Assembly: GCA_036346355.1 (NCBI GenBank)
Contig: CM070569.1
Location: 42,138,276 to 42,202,275 of the forward strand
Reading direction: 5' to 3'
From: Rhipidocladum racemiflorum
Taxonomy: Eukaryota; Streptophyta; Magnoliopsida; Poales; Poaceae
Length of the DNA stretch: 64,000 bases
Shown: one piece after another, positions 49,334 to 59,881 of the stretch
Position numbering within the stretch: the stretch's first letter is position 1
How the letters are laid out: every line of letters starts with the position of its first letter
Position numbers and translations under genes: made by a program
The notes under the pieces: model-generated
Told to the model about the DNA's origin: nothing
The model's input: the letters and a program-made list of their open reading frames with translations, nothing else
The model's database searches: none

Positions 49334-49526
49334 AGAGCTCTTTTCCGGTATACTAAATTGAATATGAACCGTTTATTCTTTTCGATCCAATGGATCAGAT
49401 TAACTATAGTTTACTTATACTACACCTGATAGTAGAGTAGTAGAAACACCCTTAACAAATCAACGGTTAGATGTGATTTTTACTACATATTTTATACTAC
49501 AAGTATAATCCATCGTAAAATTTCTC
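49334..49526 (-). mobile_element. MITE, GAG...TTTTAC ends, copy 2 (inverted)
   Basis: The reverse complement of the unit at 46661-46853 with few differences; it starts agagctcttttccggtatac and ends gtaaaatttctc. Confidence 0.7.
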
Positions 49527-49909
49527 ATGATTAAATAGCTGAACACTTGCTGGTTTTTCTTATTGGCTGCTACTATCGTAGGTATACTTTTTTTTTTCCT
49601 ACTGCGATAAAGATAAACTTCATATCTTTGTATAGCAAAGTGATATGAAGTTAATTTGACTTTTAAGGGTTGTCTAATCTTTTTAAACAGTGATTTTCAT
49701 TTGGTTTAGCCAAACCAGAAATAGCATTGTAACCAGTCGGCAAGGAACTTCCAAACTCGAAGTAACTAGAAAATGATACCCTATGGAATTAGCTGCATGT
49801 TTGTTTAAGCCTTTTTAACTTCCAAACCGCTTACTTTTAAAATTGGACCTGTTCCTAGTAACGGCCTTACGGCTGCGGATCCCCTGCTGGAGGTACTGTG
49901 GACCCATTA

Positions 49910-50190
49910 GGGCATGTACAATGGTATAGATGGTAGCTGTCTATAATGTAGCTCCACATCATCTACAGACAGCACTAAAAATAATTCATACAATGGATCG
50001 TCTATAGAGTTGTCTGTAGTGGTCTCTCATTCAATTAACAGACTGTCTATACAATGGTACACAAAATGTAAAGCTGTTTATTAAATAGTAGACAACAGTC
50101 TTCTCTCTCCTTCTTCTCTCTCCTCCACATCATTTAAAATCTTACGTGTCATCTCTTATAGACAGCTAAATATAACCATTGTACATGCCC
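49910..50190. mobile_element. Tourist-type MITE, TTA target
   Basis: The ends GGGCATGTACAATGGT and ACCATTGTACATGCCC are perfect inverted repeats. The trinucleotide TTA flanks both sides (49907-49909 and 50191-50193), as for PIF/Harbinger-derived MITEs. The inside repeats tgtctatagagacagc-like units. Confidence 0.9.
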
Positions 50191-50342
50191 TTAGTAACAT
50201 GAACATCCGCCGAGGCAACGGTAACTTGCCTGTTGTTTCAACCGGGGATTGTAGAAATCAGCTTTTAAAATTTGAATTGTAAAAGCTGGATTGTTAAAAG
50301 CTATAGGTTAAAAAGCTAATGGCTATTTAGCAACCCAGATTA

Positions 50343-50587
50343 TAGTGTGTTTGGATTACTGTTTCTACAATAGGGGATGTCAATGGTGGGTAATTTCGAT
50401 TGAAGTTCGATTGTCATTTTGATCTTTTGCAAAAAAAAAAGCTGAGGAAAGCTCTTCTAGGGTATATTGTGGGATTGCTACAATCTGCCCTCCAGATTAT
50501 TACAATCCAGCTTAAAAGTTGCCTGTTTATTGACCTTTTAGATTTTAAAAATTGCTTTCTACAGTCTCCAGTTAAAACAAACACCCT
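50343..50587. repeat. Possible MITE with GTGTTTGG ends
   Basis: The left end tagtgtgtttggattact and the right end ttaaaacaaacaccctaa are partly complementary. The unit is non-coding. Confidence 0.4.
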
Positions 50588-50749
50588 AAGGCTAGCCCGT
50601 GGTCGTAGTGGCCCGACACTAGCCAAAAAGCCTAGCTCAGCACCATGTTGCATAAAGCTGTACACTAATGTGTATTAGCGACCCAGCTTAGCTCAACAAG
50701 CCGTATCCACCCCCGATTTAACACAGAAAGGCATGCTAGCCCAAATAGT

Positions 50750-51560
50750 AGCCCATGTAAGGCAGATAATTAGTGTAACCCACGAACGGCTCGATTCCGC
50801 GCACTAATGGCCCAGTTCAAATATCCCAGTCCATTGGCGATATCTCTAGTAAAGGCTCATTGTCGACCCAACTTCAATTTCAATCTGCTGCGGGCCCTTA
50901 GTTTGCCAGATTTCTCCAACCCACCGCACATCAATTGCTAAACTTCTCATACACACACATGTACGAGAGATGCTTCTATGCTCTTCCTCCTAATACAAGT
51001 TGCACAAATCTTGAAGCAAACGAAGGGGTAAGTAATCCCCATCTACTATTTATTCATACTTTAATATTTATGCAATTTTAAAAAAGAAGAGCATAGAAGC
51101 ACCTCTCTGTATGTACACACACATACATATATATACACATGTATACATACATACAAATGCAATTAACGCCCATCAAAGGCCCGACTGTTAAGTGTTAGGA
51201 TTGTCAGTTTAGGCCCATTAAGGCTCATATATAATGCAGTTTAGGAGAACATTGTACCAGTTAAGGGCCATTATAAGCCCAAGTACATTAGCCAATTAAG
51301 ACCATTAACGGCCTGGAACAAATATCAATTTAAGACCCATTAACGGCCCAGCTTTTACGGGTTTATTAGTTGCGGCCCATAATATGCCGACTTGGGCCCA
51401 ACTTGGCAAATTTAGGCCTGCCGTTATCCCAACATAGGCCCAAGTTTTTTCATGCATATTGCAGTTAAGGCCTAAATTTTCCCATGAGCTGCTTTAATGG
51501 CCCACCGCATAACCCAGTTAAGGAACATAAAAGCCCAACAATACGACCTGTTTTTCAGTC
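50750..51560. repeat. Degenerate array of ggcccattaa motifs
   Basis: Variants of taaggcccattaacggccca recur at irregular intervals of about 25-45 bases, most densely from 51160 to 51540. One copy of a small MITE (50965-51107) interrupts it. No coding frame is present. Confidence 0.5.
50965..51107. mobile_element. Small MITE, GAGNNGTGCTTCTAT ends, copy 2
   Basis: 143 bp from gagagatgcttctatgctct to gaagagcatagaagcacctc, the same length and layout as 49124-49266. Confidence 0.7.
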
Positions 51561-51959
51561 TATAATTGACTAACTGCTCAGAATAAAATCTGCCAGGTTA
51601 AAATATATGTTACTTGGAAAATCACGTCCTTTGTTCATGGATTAGTTTACATTATTAGATTACTGTAGGTCTAGCTTACACAACCCACAGAATACAGGAA
51701 TTTCCATTCATTACTGATAGGCAACATATCCAGTACAATTAAAGTTTTCGTACAACCACCGTGCAATCCTACTAAAAAAGTTTCAAAAAATTCTGAAAAA
51801 AAATCATGGATGTACATCTCAACTTACGCCATCTACGTATAAAATTTCATGATCAAATTCGTCCTATGGTAGAAGTTGCAAAAAAGAAAATTTTGGGGGA
51901 ATAAATGGGTTACAATCATTTCAATCTATACATGTTAATCATTTATAAAAGTTGCTTAG

Positions 51960-52380
51960 TGCAAAATAACCACTTCAACCATTCACTTGGAATAAGCCAT
52001 ACATGTAATTAATAGACTTGCACTCTGTGCATAACTTGCTGAGTGATTTATGTACTCACACCTTGCAACAATTCAATCATCAGTTAAGGAGAAGTCTACG
52101 CCAACTCTTGAGGAGGAGTCGAATAATTTGGGTGTGAGCGTTGTCAGTTGCCTGTGGTAAGTTGATGGGTTACTACGAGTCTTCTTTTCTGCTATAGTTT
52201 CTTTATTTTAAGTCTTTGTTCTGCCTGGTATATTATTGTAAGTTGACCATAAGGTTGATCAGATATGTTATATTAAGATATAAAATCTTTATTGATTATT
52301 CCACTATGTATGATTATGATATTTCATCTATACTGAACTGTGTGCACTATTCTGAACTATTGTTGAATACATAGAGGAAA
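51960..52380 (+). repeat. Old LTR 3'-part related to the chromovirus
   Basis: The blocks taagttgaccataaggttga, then tatgattatgatatttc, then actgtgtgcactattctgaa and gaatacatagagg follow the same order as the 3' part of the LTR at 28800-28955. The start is unclear. Confidence 0.5.
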
Positions 52381-52387
52381 GAAAACT

Positions 52388-52406
52388 AGAGAGAGAGAGA
52401 GAGAGG
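52388..52406. repeat. GA microsatellite
   Basis: A short run of GA units at the junction of two LTR remnants. Confidence 0.9.
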
Positions 52407-52820
52407 GAAGGGGGTGGTGCGGCTGGGCCGACCAAAAGGGGGAGAAGTGGCTCAGCCGGGCCGGTTGGGTAGGCCGAGGAGGGAGTGGGCCACGCGGCTG
52501 GGAAAGGAGGTGGGTCGGGCGAGCAGGCTCGGCCTAAAAGGTAAGGAGGCCCTTTGTTAATTTAAAATAATATGAGAAATACAAAATAGTTCTAAATAAA
52601 TATCAAATAGGGTTTAAAAATTCTAGAAGAATTCTCAAAAAAATTTTGAATTATTTTGAACTTAGGAAGATTATTTTTAGCATAACTTTGGCTTTATTTT
52701 CTCAAATAAATTATTTTTGTAAAATCAAAAATAGCAAAAGGTATTTATAAATTCCAAAAAAATCAGGAGAAATCACAAATAATTAATTAAACCAAAATAT
52801 GAAAATGTCAGGGTATTACA
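52407..52820 (-). repeat. Old LTR 5'-part, opposite orientation
   Basis: On the minus strand it starts TGTAATACCCTGACATTTTC, an LTR-like beginning similar in style to TGTAACACCTCAAAATTTT of the chromovirus. It runs through AT-rich DNA into a GC-rich block. It meets the plus-oriented remnant tail to tail at the GA run. Confidence 0.4.
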
Positions 52821-52856
52821 ATAGCCTATCTTCACTCAGGTAGTGTGTATGAACAT

Positions 52857-52968
52857 GATTATTTTAATAGTTCTCTATTCCATCTAATATAGAGTTGATT
52901 AAGTCATCGGGTATATGATGACCTAATCAACTCTATATTTAATGAAATAGAGAACCATCAAAATAATC
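52857..52968. repeat. Long near-perfect hairpin
   Basis: The left arm (gattattttaatagttctct... to ...gattaagtcatc) pairs with the right arm (gatgacctaatcaactc... to ...aaaataatc) over about 52 bases with roughly six mismatches and a loop of under ten bases. It may be a fold-back MITE or a small-RNA source; no flanking duplication was found. Confidence 0.7.
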
Positions 52969-53554
52969 CTTTTCTTACACAAAATCAGAGTGAAAATAGG
53001 CTGCCTACGGTATTCTCATTCTATGATGAGGATGAAGTAAAAAGATAATTAAGAACATGACAACTCTTACGAAAAACTGTGGATGGAATTGGATTTTTCC
53101 TTAGAATCCATCAACATTTGTTCTCACTGATGGGAGAAGGTACTTATCTTTTTTCACTTTTCCGATTGACACCAAAGATGCATGAAGAAGGGTTTAAAGA
53201 AAAAAGATCTAAACCATAAACTTATAGGGAGGGAGTACATAGAACCATATCGACCCTAGGTCATAAAATTTTCAATGAACCAAATAGTTTTACGATTAGT
53301 TGATAAGACATGTTATATGATTAGCAATCATTCTGTTCTCTATACATAGATTAACAATATGTACCAAATTTCATGCTTTCATTGCATGATCAAAGATTAT
53401 TGTTTGATGTAAGTGAAAGGACAGGGGATGCGCCTAGAGGGGGGGAAGGCGATTCCAAAATTATACCCAATTTAAATTAATCTATCAGAGATAATGCGGA
53501 AGCAATTGGGATAACTAAGTTTTGCAATTTAAACAATTCAGTCCGAGACAGGTA

Positions 53555-53612
53555 ACCCGGACACTCCGGATATATTATCCGGATACTCCGGATCAATGTA
53601 CCGGATACTCCG
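53555..53612. repeat. CCGGATACTCCGGAT units, first block
   Basis: Several copies of ggatactccggat lie inside the solo LTR; each is partly palindromic. Confidence 0.8.
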
Positions 53613-54534
53613 GGTTGCCTGGTTCGGCCAGAACAGAGTAGGACAATAAATTTAAGCGCTTCTTTGATTCTAGTGATACAAATTACTCTACTGCAATGAA
53701 TCAAGTATATAAGCAAGAATAGATGCAGTAGATACAATCTAATTGATCTAATCACAAGAATCGAAAGCAAATTAAGCGGATGAGCAAAAGAGGAAACCGA
53801 AGCAAGGAAGGAGACACGAAGATTTTATCCCGAAGTTCGGATCCTTGAGGGGATCCTACGTCTCCGTTGAGGCGGCTCGGTCACACTTGAGCCGGGGTCT
53901 CTTTCAACCCTCTTCCTCCCGGTGTTGCACAATGCACTCGCCAGTCTTCACTTCTTTGATTCCTTTCCTTGCGGAGGCGGAATCGGACCTTCACAAACCT
54001 TCGGTGGCCTTCCACACAAAGCTTGGAAGCTCACCGGCAACTCCTAGCCGTCTAGGAGACCTCAACCTCCAAGAGCAACAAATGCTCCCGAAGAACTCAC
54101 TTAGAGTCCACCTCAAGTGGTCAACACACTAATCACACTCAATCCGATCACTACCCACTCTCACACCCAAACCTTCACTCAAAAGGGATCACTAAGATCT
54201 AGGGTTAAAGGGGCTTTTGGGAGCTCAAGATCACTAAGAATACACCTCAAGGCACCAAGTAAACTATCTCCCAACCATCCACTCTTCAAATCAATCCTCA
54301 ATCCAAACACCTATCTCCTCTACCCAACCCTTCACAAAAAGGGGATCACTAAGATCTAAGGAATAGGGAGGAGTATTAGGGGCTCAAACACTCACAAAGA
54401 ACACCTCTAATACCCAGCAAAACATCCCCCAACGGCTACTTTGAAATGGGCAAGAAGGGGGCTTTAAATAGAGGAACCCTAAAAACTAGCCGTTTGGGAC
54501 CGAACAGGGCAACCCGGAATGTCTGGATTAAACC

Positions 54535-54645
54535 CCGGAGACTCTGGATCATCCGGATACTCCGGATCATCCGGATACTCCGGATTTAACCCGGAGACTC
54601 CGGAATCCGGATACTCCGGACTAAATGTCTGGATACTCCGGATCT
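54535..54645. repeat. CCGGATACTCCGGAT units, second block
   Basis: A denser array of the same motif with spacing of about 15-18 bases, inside the solo LTR. Confidence 0.85.
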
Positions 54646-56160
54646 CCCAGGCAGCACGCAGCAGCCCGACGAAAACGGGCATAACTTTTGATCCCGGACT
54701 CCGATTTTGACGAATTTGAACTTTTCGGAAAGCTAAGAATCAGAGCTATACAACTAACAAGGTCTCACTACCCAAATCCCAAAGGATAAAAATCAGATTT
54801 CACAAAGAATTCAAGGAGACCTCAAATTCTCACTTTCCGATACAAACAACACTTCTAACCCTCACACCAACCCACCTACACCTAGGTGAACAAAGTGTGA
54901 CTTGGGTTTCTCAATCTTAGACAATGATAGACCACTTTTGAGCACTTGAGACATATCTAAGTAATTTCAACGATTGCATCCCTCTTAATAGTACGGCAAT
55001 CCTTAGACTCAAATTTAAACACAAAAATCTAAGTCTTACATTCATCTTGCATGCCGACTTCTTGGATGCACGATGCATGATGACGCTTCCATAAAGATTG
55101 ATGACGCCCTTCGTCTTGTCAACCTCGACGCAATTCACCTCATGAGACTCGTCCTCTCCGACCTTGACCTTGATCATCACCAAGACGATCCTCACGCCAA
55201 GTCGTTCTTGACTTAGTCCTCAGCTCTTGGTGACACCGCCGTCTTATTTGACTTTGACTCGCTTGTCATCCTTCAAACCATCTTGGTCATCATACACCCA
55301 GCTTTGGGACCTAACTCTTATCAAAGCACTCAGCAAACATATTAGTCCCACAAGCTCAAAGGATATATTGAATAAATTGATAATAACAAGTGTTTCATAT
55401 CAAGAAGCACAATATGAATGAAAACACTTGACAATAGAAATATTCTCTGCTAAGTGCATCATGATGAATATATGATTGATTTAACTGCACTAGAGAGATA
55501 ATTGCCAATATGAAGAATCAATTAAATCATTGCAAGGACCACATACTTTGCTTAAATGAAGCACATGATAGAATATACACGAATTACACATGTGCAAACA
55601 ATATTTGGAATGAGAGTAAATAATGTGATCCAATTCTAGATTAAACTTCACTAAGAGAGGTGCATTAGAAGATACACAACTAAGACATGTATGCACCAAG
55701 TCAATATGAAGCAATGAAGTTTAACTCTAGTTAACACAAGCATATTAAAAACAAAGCACATAATGAACTCAAATGAATATATATATGCACAAGCAACTTT
55801 GACATGAATCAATGTGCACATATGAAATCAACAAGTTACTTAGAGTTCAATATGCATTTGCTAAAGAGGAATGCAATGACAAATATGGAAGGAATACCGA
55901 CATTGCATACCTCATTTTTGCTTAACCATCCCAATTGATTTTCCTCTAAAATAGATGAGACTAATATTCAACTAGGCAATAAACATGTTAGTCTCATAAC
56001 AATATAAACATATTAGAGGTTTGTCTTTTGTTAAGCATTAAGTTAAGCATTTGTACAATTACATTGATTGACATTACATGCGTTTGTCATTAATCGTTTA
56101 GCATTAATCACCAAAACAACATAAGTGCCTAGATGCACTTTCAGTAAGGCACATATTAGA

Positions 56161-56353
56161 ACATTAGGTTGTGTGGTTTTAAACCCCCTATAAAATCAAG
56201 TAGAATAGCATCAACCACTCAGCGACAAATGCATTGTTGTATGGGGTTGGCAAGTTTTCCAGCAACATAAATCAGAGAACCAAAGACCAATCGGTGAAGC
56301 ACACCATGTCCATGGCAATGCGCAACTCCTTTGCATAACTGATACAAGAAACG
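56161..56353 (-). pseudogene. CDKB-type kinase gene fragment
   Basis: On the minus strand, 56353-56292 follows a splice-like acceptor (ccttgtag) and reads FLYQLCKGVAHCHGHGVLHR, the catalytic-loop start of plant B-type cyclin-dependent kinases. About 100 bases on, after another acceptor (ttttatag), 56187-56161 reads GLKPHNLM, the continuation of the HRDLKPHN loop. The Asp is replaced by Gly and the first exon is followed by AT instead of the donor GT. A true kinase has about 300 residues; only about 28 are seen. It therefore looks like a captured or relict piece, not a gene. Confidence 0.6.
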
Positions 56354-56894
56354 CTACAAGGAAGTAAAGAAAGTTATTTACTGTCATTGTCATATGAAAA
56401 GTACTAACATGGAGTGTGGCTCAGGTGCATGGTTTTGTGCAATAGAAGCACTTGTAATGGGGGAAAAATATAAAGTGGGATTGATGGATACAAATAGAAT
56501 TCGATGTAATTGCTAATTATAAAGTGACTATTCTATCTAAATATCTACTCTCCAAAAGTTCACACCTTAACAAAAGATGGAGAAAAAAACAAAAAATCTC
56601 TCATTAGTCTTAGAAAAAAAAAGAAAATGTTGTGTTATTACATAAAAACAAAACCTCATACGGCAGTGATTCATTAAAGGAATCCATATAAAATTAAGAA
56701 GGAACTAATTGTATATTGTTTGATACAAACAAGGCAAGTTATTTGGCTAAAAAATAAAATTATGTCGGAAGTCATAATGTCTATTGCCTCCAAAATTATT
56801 TCTAGAATTTCAATAACCAATTATGTAGACCAATATTGATCAGTTCTACTAGATCTTATGTTTGATAATGCAATTCTAATATCGCACGCTATTC

Positions 56895-57009
56895 TAATGT
56901 GATGCAGCAGATGGTTCAATTTTCCCAGGAAATCCGTGCATCGGAAGATCCTGAGGCTCTCAATGAAACAATATTGAAGGATAAACTAAACCATGCATTC
57001 ATACCCTAG
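56895..57009 (+). pseudogene. Exon-like fragment, unidentified
   Basis: A short plus-strand frame reads VMQQMVQFSQEIRASEDPEA, then LNETILKDKLNHAFIP, and ends in TAG at 57007-57009. An acceptor-like tttcccag precedes GAAATCC. It looks like the end of a coding region but I do not recognise the protein. It lies inside the CACTA-like region, so it may be captured DNA. Confidence 0.3.
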
Positions 57010-57756
57010 GTAGAGATCGGTCTTTTATGTACTTAATTTGTTTACTATTTTACCAATCATCCATAGAAATCACAGGATAAGGACACAAGGACACAGGGGA
57101 CTTACCGAATCAAATGGAGCACGGGCTCAAGGGGAGGAGGAGGAGGAGGAGGTCGCCGAGTGTGAGGACATTGGCTAGGAGGAGGTCGCCAGGGAGGAGG
57201 TCACCGAGGAGAAGGTAGCCGAGGAGGTGGTCGCTGGGGAGGAGTTCGTTCAGAGGAGAACGCTAGGGGGCTAGGGTTTGGGGGAGGTGAAACACACTGG
57301 GAGCTAAGGTTTGCGCGACGAATCTCTATTGGTATATTTATATATGGTCTCAATTCATATTACAGACGGTTCATAGTTAGAATCGTCTGTGATAGGTAGA
57401 TATTACAGTCACAAATGATTTTTTACTACGAACCATCTATGATATAATATTACCATAGGCGATTCTTAGCGAAACCAGTAATTTTGATGGTCACACTTCA
57501 AAAACCGTCTGTGATTAGATTTAACACAGACGATTTTTGAAAACCGTCTATGATAACAGGTCTAATGTACTTCTTTCTGTAGTAGTGCATGCTCTAAGTG
57601 TGTAAGAGACCATTATTTACAACTATATAGATAATATATTGTATGAATTATATTTAGTCGTGCCTCTAGAAGATATAAAGTTGTATTATAAAAAACTACT
57701 GTTTATTCCATTGTACATACTCTTTACACACAATCTCTGCCCAAATGCATCTCGAT

Positions 57757-57919
57757 TAGGGATGCAAATGGGCCGGCCCTAGGGTTATCTTTGACTCACT
57801 CTAGTTCATTTGTTTGCACTAAAACTTAAAAGGTGAACTAAAAATTAAGTTTGTTAGTGCAAACAAATAAACTAGAATGGGTCAAAGAAGACCCTAGGGT
57901 CAGCCTATTTGCATTCCTA
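57757..57919. mobile_element. hAT-type palindromic MITE, 8-bp duplication
   Basis: It starts TAGGGATGCAAATGGGC and ends CTATTTGCATTCCTA, and is nearly a full inverted repeat (about 70 bases per arm). The octamer ATCTCGAT is perfect on both sides (57749-57756 and 57920-57927). Confidence 0.88.
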
Positions 57920-57929
57920 ATCTCGATCA

Positions 57930-58315
57930 TGGAGCATTGCCAGTGAAAACACAATTCGAATAAAACGGAGTACGTAACTAGCACCCACGTGACCACGTCA
58001 GAATCTCTATCAACATCAGGACACAGCAGACAGTAGGCATCCACATTCCAGAACCACTAATTGTCAGCGATCAGACGTATAAACCAGGCGCCGAAACTGA
58101 CGGACACACGGCTCCAAGCAGCTCTACCAAAGTATTCACAAAAGTCACAACTGACAACCATCAAATATCCAGAAGTAATCACAGAAACGAACCAAAAGGG
58201 GGAAAAGAAGAGGAATCATCAGCCCATCACACATCACACGAATATACGCCAACCGATCTGTGGACATGCACCAACAAATAAGACATGAGCGAGCGAGCGA
58301 GCCTAATCAACAGGA
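57930..58315. other. 3' flank of the TAXIMIN-like gene
   Basis: No other gene was seen. The 3' untranslated region of the gene at 58316-58660 should lie here. Confidence 0.4.
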
Positions 58316-58660
58316 TCAACAAGGTATCTTGGAGGTGAACCACGTCATGACATGGAGCGGCGCCTTGACAAGCTCCACCGCCACCTCCAGCAGCACCGTC
58401 ACGCACAGGCAGCACGGGCAGATGCACGAGATCGGCAGCCTACATAGATCGATATATTTGCCACCAAATTAATCTCATCACACGCCATCAAGACGCATAT
58501 TGCTACTACTAATATTGGCTAATACTTGGGTAAATAAAGACAGGTACCCAACGATCCAGATGATGGCGCCGACGAAGGAGACGAGGACGGCGAGGAGCGC
58601 GAAGGGCAGGCCGAGCAGCCACCCGATCGGCCGGCAGTCGCCGTCGCCGCAGCAGCACAT
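58316..58660 (-). CDS. TAXIMIN-like cysteine-rich small peptide
   Basis: Two exons on the minus strand, 58548-58660 and 58316-58439, with GT/AG borders, give 78 residues. The protein starts MCCCGDGDCRPIGWLLGLPF, continues into a hydrophobic segment (about residues 14-37), and after the junction reads LPISCICPCCLCVTVLLE and later APLHVMTWFTSKIPC. This Cys-rich layout and the C-terminal WFTSKIPC are those of the plant TAXIMIN peptides, small conserved proteins linked to organ separation and specialised metabolism in dicots. The start at 58660 is chosen because family members begin MCCC; an upstream in-frame ATG gives an unrelated leader. The hydrophobic stretch suits membrane or secretory targeting. 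Nothing looks broken. Confidence 0.88.
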
Positions 58661-58739
58661 CTTCTGTCTCTCTCGCGCACGCGCTCTCCCCCTCTCCGAC
58701 GTGTACACTGGTAGGCGTAGAAAACAAAGCACAAGAGAT

Positions 58740-58749
58740 CGTATATATG
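58740..58749 (-). promoter_or_regulatory. TATA box of the TAXIMIN-like gene
   Basis: The minus strand reads CATATATACG about 80-90 bases upstream of the start codon at 58660. Confidence 0.55.
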
Positions 58750-58849
58750 ATGGCTTGAGGACGTGCAGCTTCGCGGTCGCTTTCCGGTGCAAGCGAGAAA
58801 AGGCAAACACGCTTTCTCATCCGACTTGGACTCAGCGAAGTACGTAGAA

Positions 58850-59516
58850 GGGTAAATGGGTACGGCTAATTCTAGGTTCCACTCGAGCCGCCAGTAGACG
58901 GCAGCGACAAAGTCCGGCAGCGCCGATTTTGGTCAGATCTGGACCGTCCATGAACACCCAGCGGACGGCCGAGATGACGAGAGAAGTTGCCCGGCGGAAC
59001 GTTCGCCGGTTACGCGGGCTCATCACTCATCAACACGAGAGATCTGTGGTGCGAAGTCAGTGTTTGACCGCCGACGGGACACGTGATGACGCCGGCGTCG
59101 TGGGGCGCGTGGCGGCGCCGGGTTAGGTAGGTTAACCCCCACGGAACGTGGCAACTGACACCATGTGGAGGGGAGTTGGAGGAGTGGGCGAAAGAACGGC
59201 CGCGGCGGTTGCGCCTCCGCCCCCCACGTACCCGTTGAAATCCACGGCCGGTGCACACACCGCCCAGATCATCCTAACTCTATCAATACTAGCTGTTCTT
59301 TATTTTGAGACAGAAACTCAACCATTGTTAATTCATCATGTGGCACATGTGGCACTTGTACTGCCGGAGACGTACTGAACTACGGTGACCAGGATTGCAA
59401 AGATTGAGCTTTCACGATGTTACCGGATTAACCAGCTATACTGATTTCTCTCAAAGAAGGAAACGGCTGAATTTGATGACCGCCACGGCCAATAGCAATG
59501 CTCATCGGCAAATAGA
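58850..59516. other. Upstream region of the TAXIMIN-like gene
   Basis: GC-rich, promoter-like DNA to about 59260, then AT-rich. Several open frames exist on both strands, but none has a recognisable domain, so they are not called. Confidence 0.4.
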
Positions 59517-59768
59517 TTACAGAAGGTGAAATGTTTGGTATTTCACTGAACCAGAACTAGACCGAAGAATGGAATACTTTCCACCATGAATGTTCGACCT
59601 TGTCGTCCAATATTCTTCAGCTCTCACAGCAAGGCCAACAATATCTGGTTCCAAGCAGCGAATAATATAGCCTTCAGAGTTGATAGGTTGTACAGTCTTT
59701 AGTCGCCTCTCTATCTGTTGCCTCACGCGCCGCAACTTGGCAAGCACCATGCCAACCAGCCTACACAT
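59517..59768 (-). CDS. Unidentified last-exon-like ORF
   Basis: A minus-strand frame of about 80 residues ends in a stop at 59517. An acceptor-like tgtgtag precedes GCTGGTTGGCATG at its start. The sequence contains AKLRRVRQQIERRLKTVQPI and then CLEPDIVGLAVRAEEYW, which looks like real, amphipathic protein and not chance. I do not recognise the family. It might be the final exon of a gene whose earlier exons are missing here, or an extra 3' exon once linked to the DUF455 gene upstream; that gene however has its own stop at 62640. Nested hAT elements fill 59882-61771 just upstream. Confidence 0.4.
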   Translation of the reverse strand: MCRLVGMVLAKLRRVRQQIERRLKTVQPINSEGYIIRCLEPDIVGLAVRAEEYWTTRSNIHGGKYSILRSSSGSVKYQTFHLL

Positions 59769-59881
59769 TCAAGAAAAAAAATACTATTGAACAACAAAGT
59801 ACTATATGAACTGAAAACGGAAATTGGTGCTCAGTAGCAGAAATCTGTGCAACTGGTAAGCCTCCACTTATGAGTTGTACT

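Larger units (their letters stand above)
53414..56143 (-). mobile_element. Solo LTR, 2.7 kb, 5-bp target duplication
   Basis: It runs from TGAAAGGACAGG to GATGCACTTTCA and is flanked by GTAAG on both sides (53409-53413 and 56144-56148). On the minus strand it starts TGAAAGTGCATCTAGGCAC, a familiar grass LTR beginning. A TATA-like ctctatttaaagcccc at about 54460-54475 also points to the minus orientation. No internal protein domain is present, so it is best read as a solo LTR left by recombination. Confidence 0.85.
56149..57587. mobile_element. Right end of a CACTA-like transposon
   Basis: The minus strand at 57587 starts CACTACTACAGAAAGAAG, the CACTA terminal motif. The next 250 bases carry repeated subterminal motifs such as aaaaccgtctatgata and cacagacgatttttg, as in En/Spm-like elements. 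No matching left end was found in the window; the solo LTR at 53414 may have split the element. Inside are two exon-like host fragments and a GAGGAGG-rich stretch (57128-57255). Confidence 0.65.

Noticed and set aside
58509..58820. Minus-strand frames overlapping the TAXIMIN start in other phases
   Set aside because: They have no family signature; the MCCC frame is the conserved one.
59010..59260. GC-rich frames upstream of the TAXIMIN gene
   Set aside because: No domain and several competing frames of equal length; promoter DNA is more likely.
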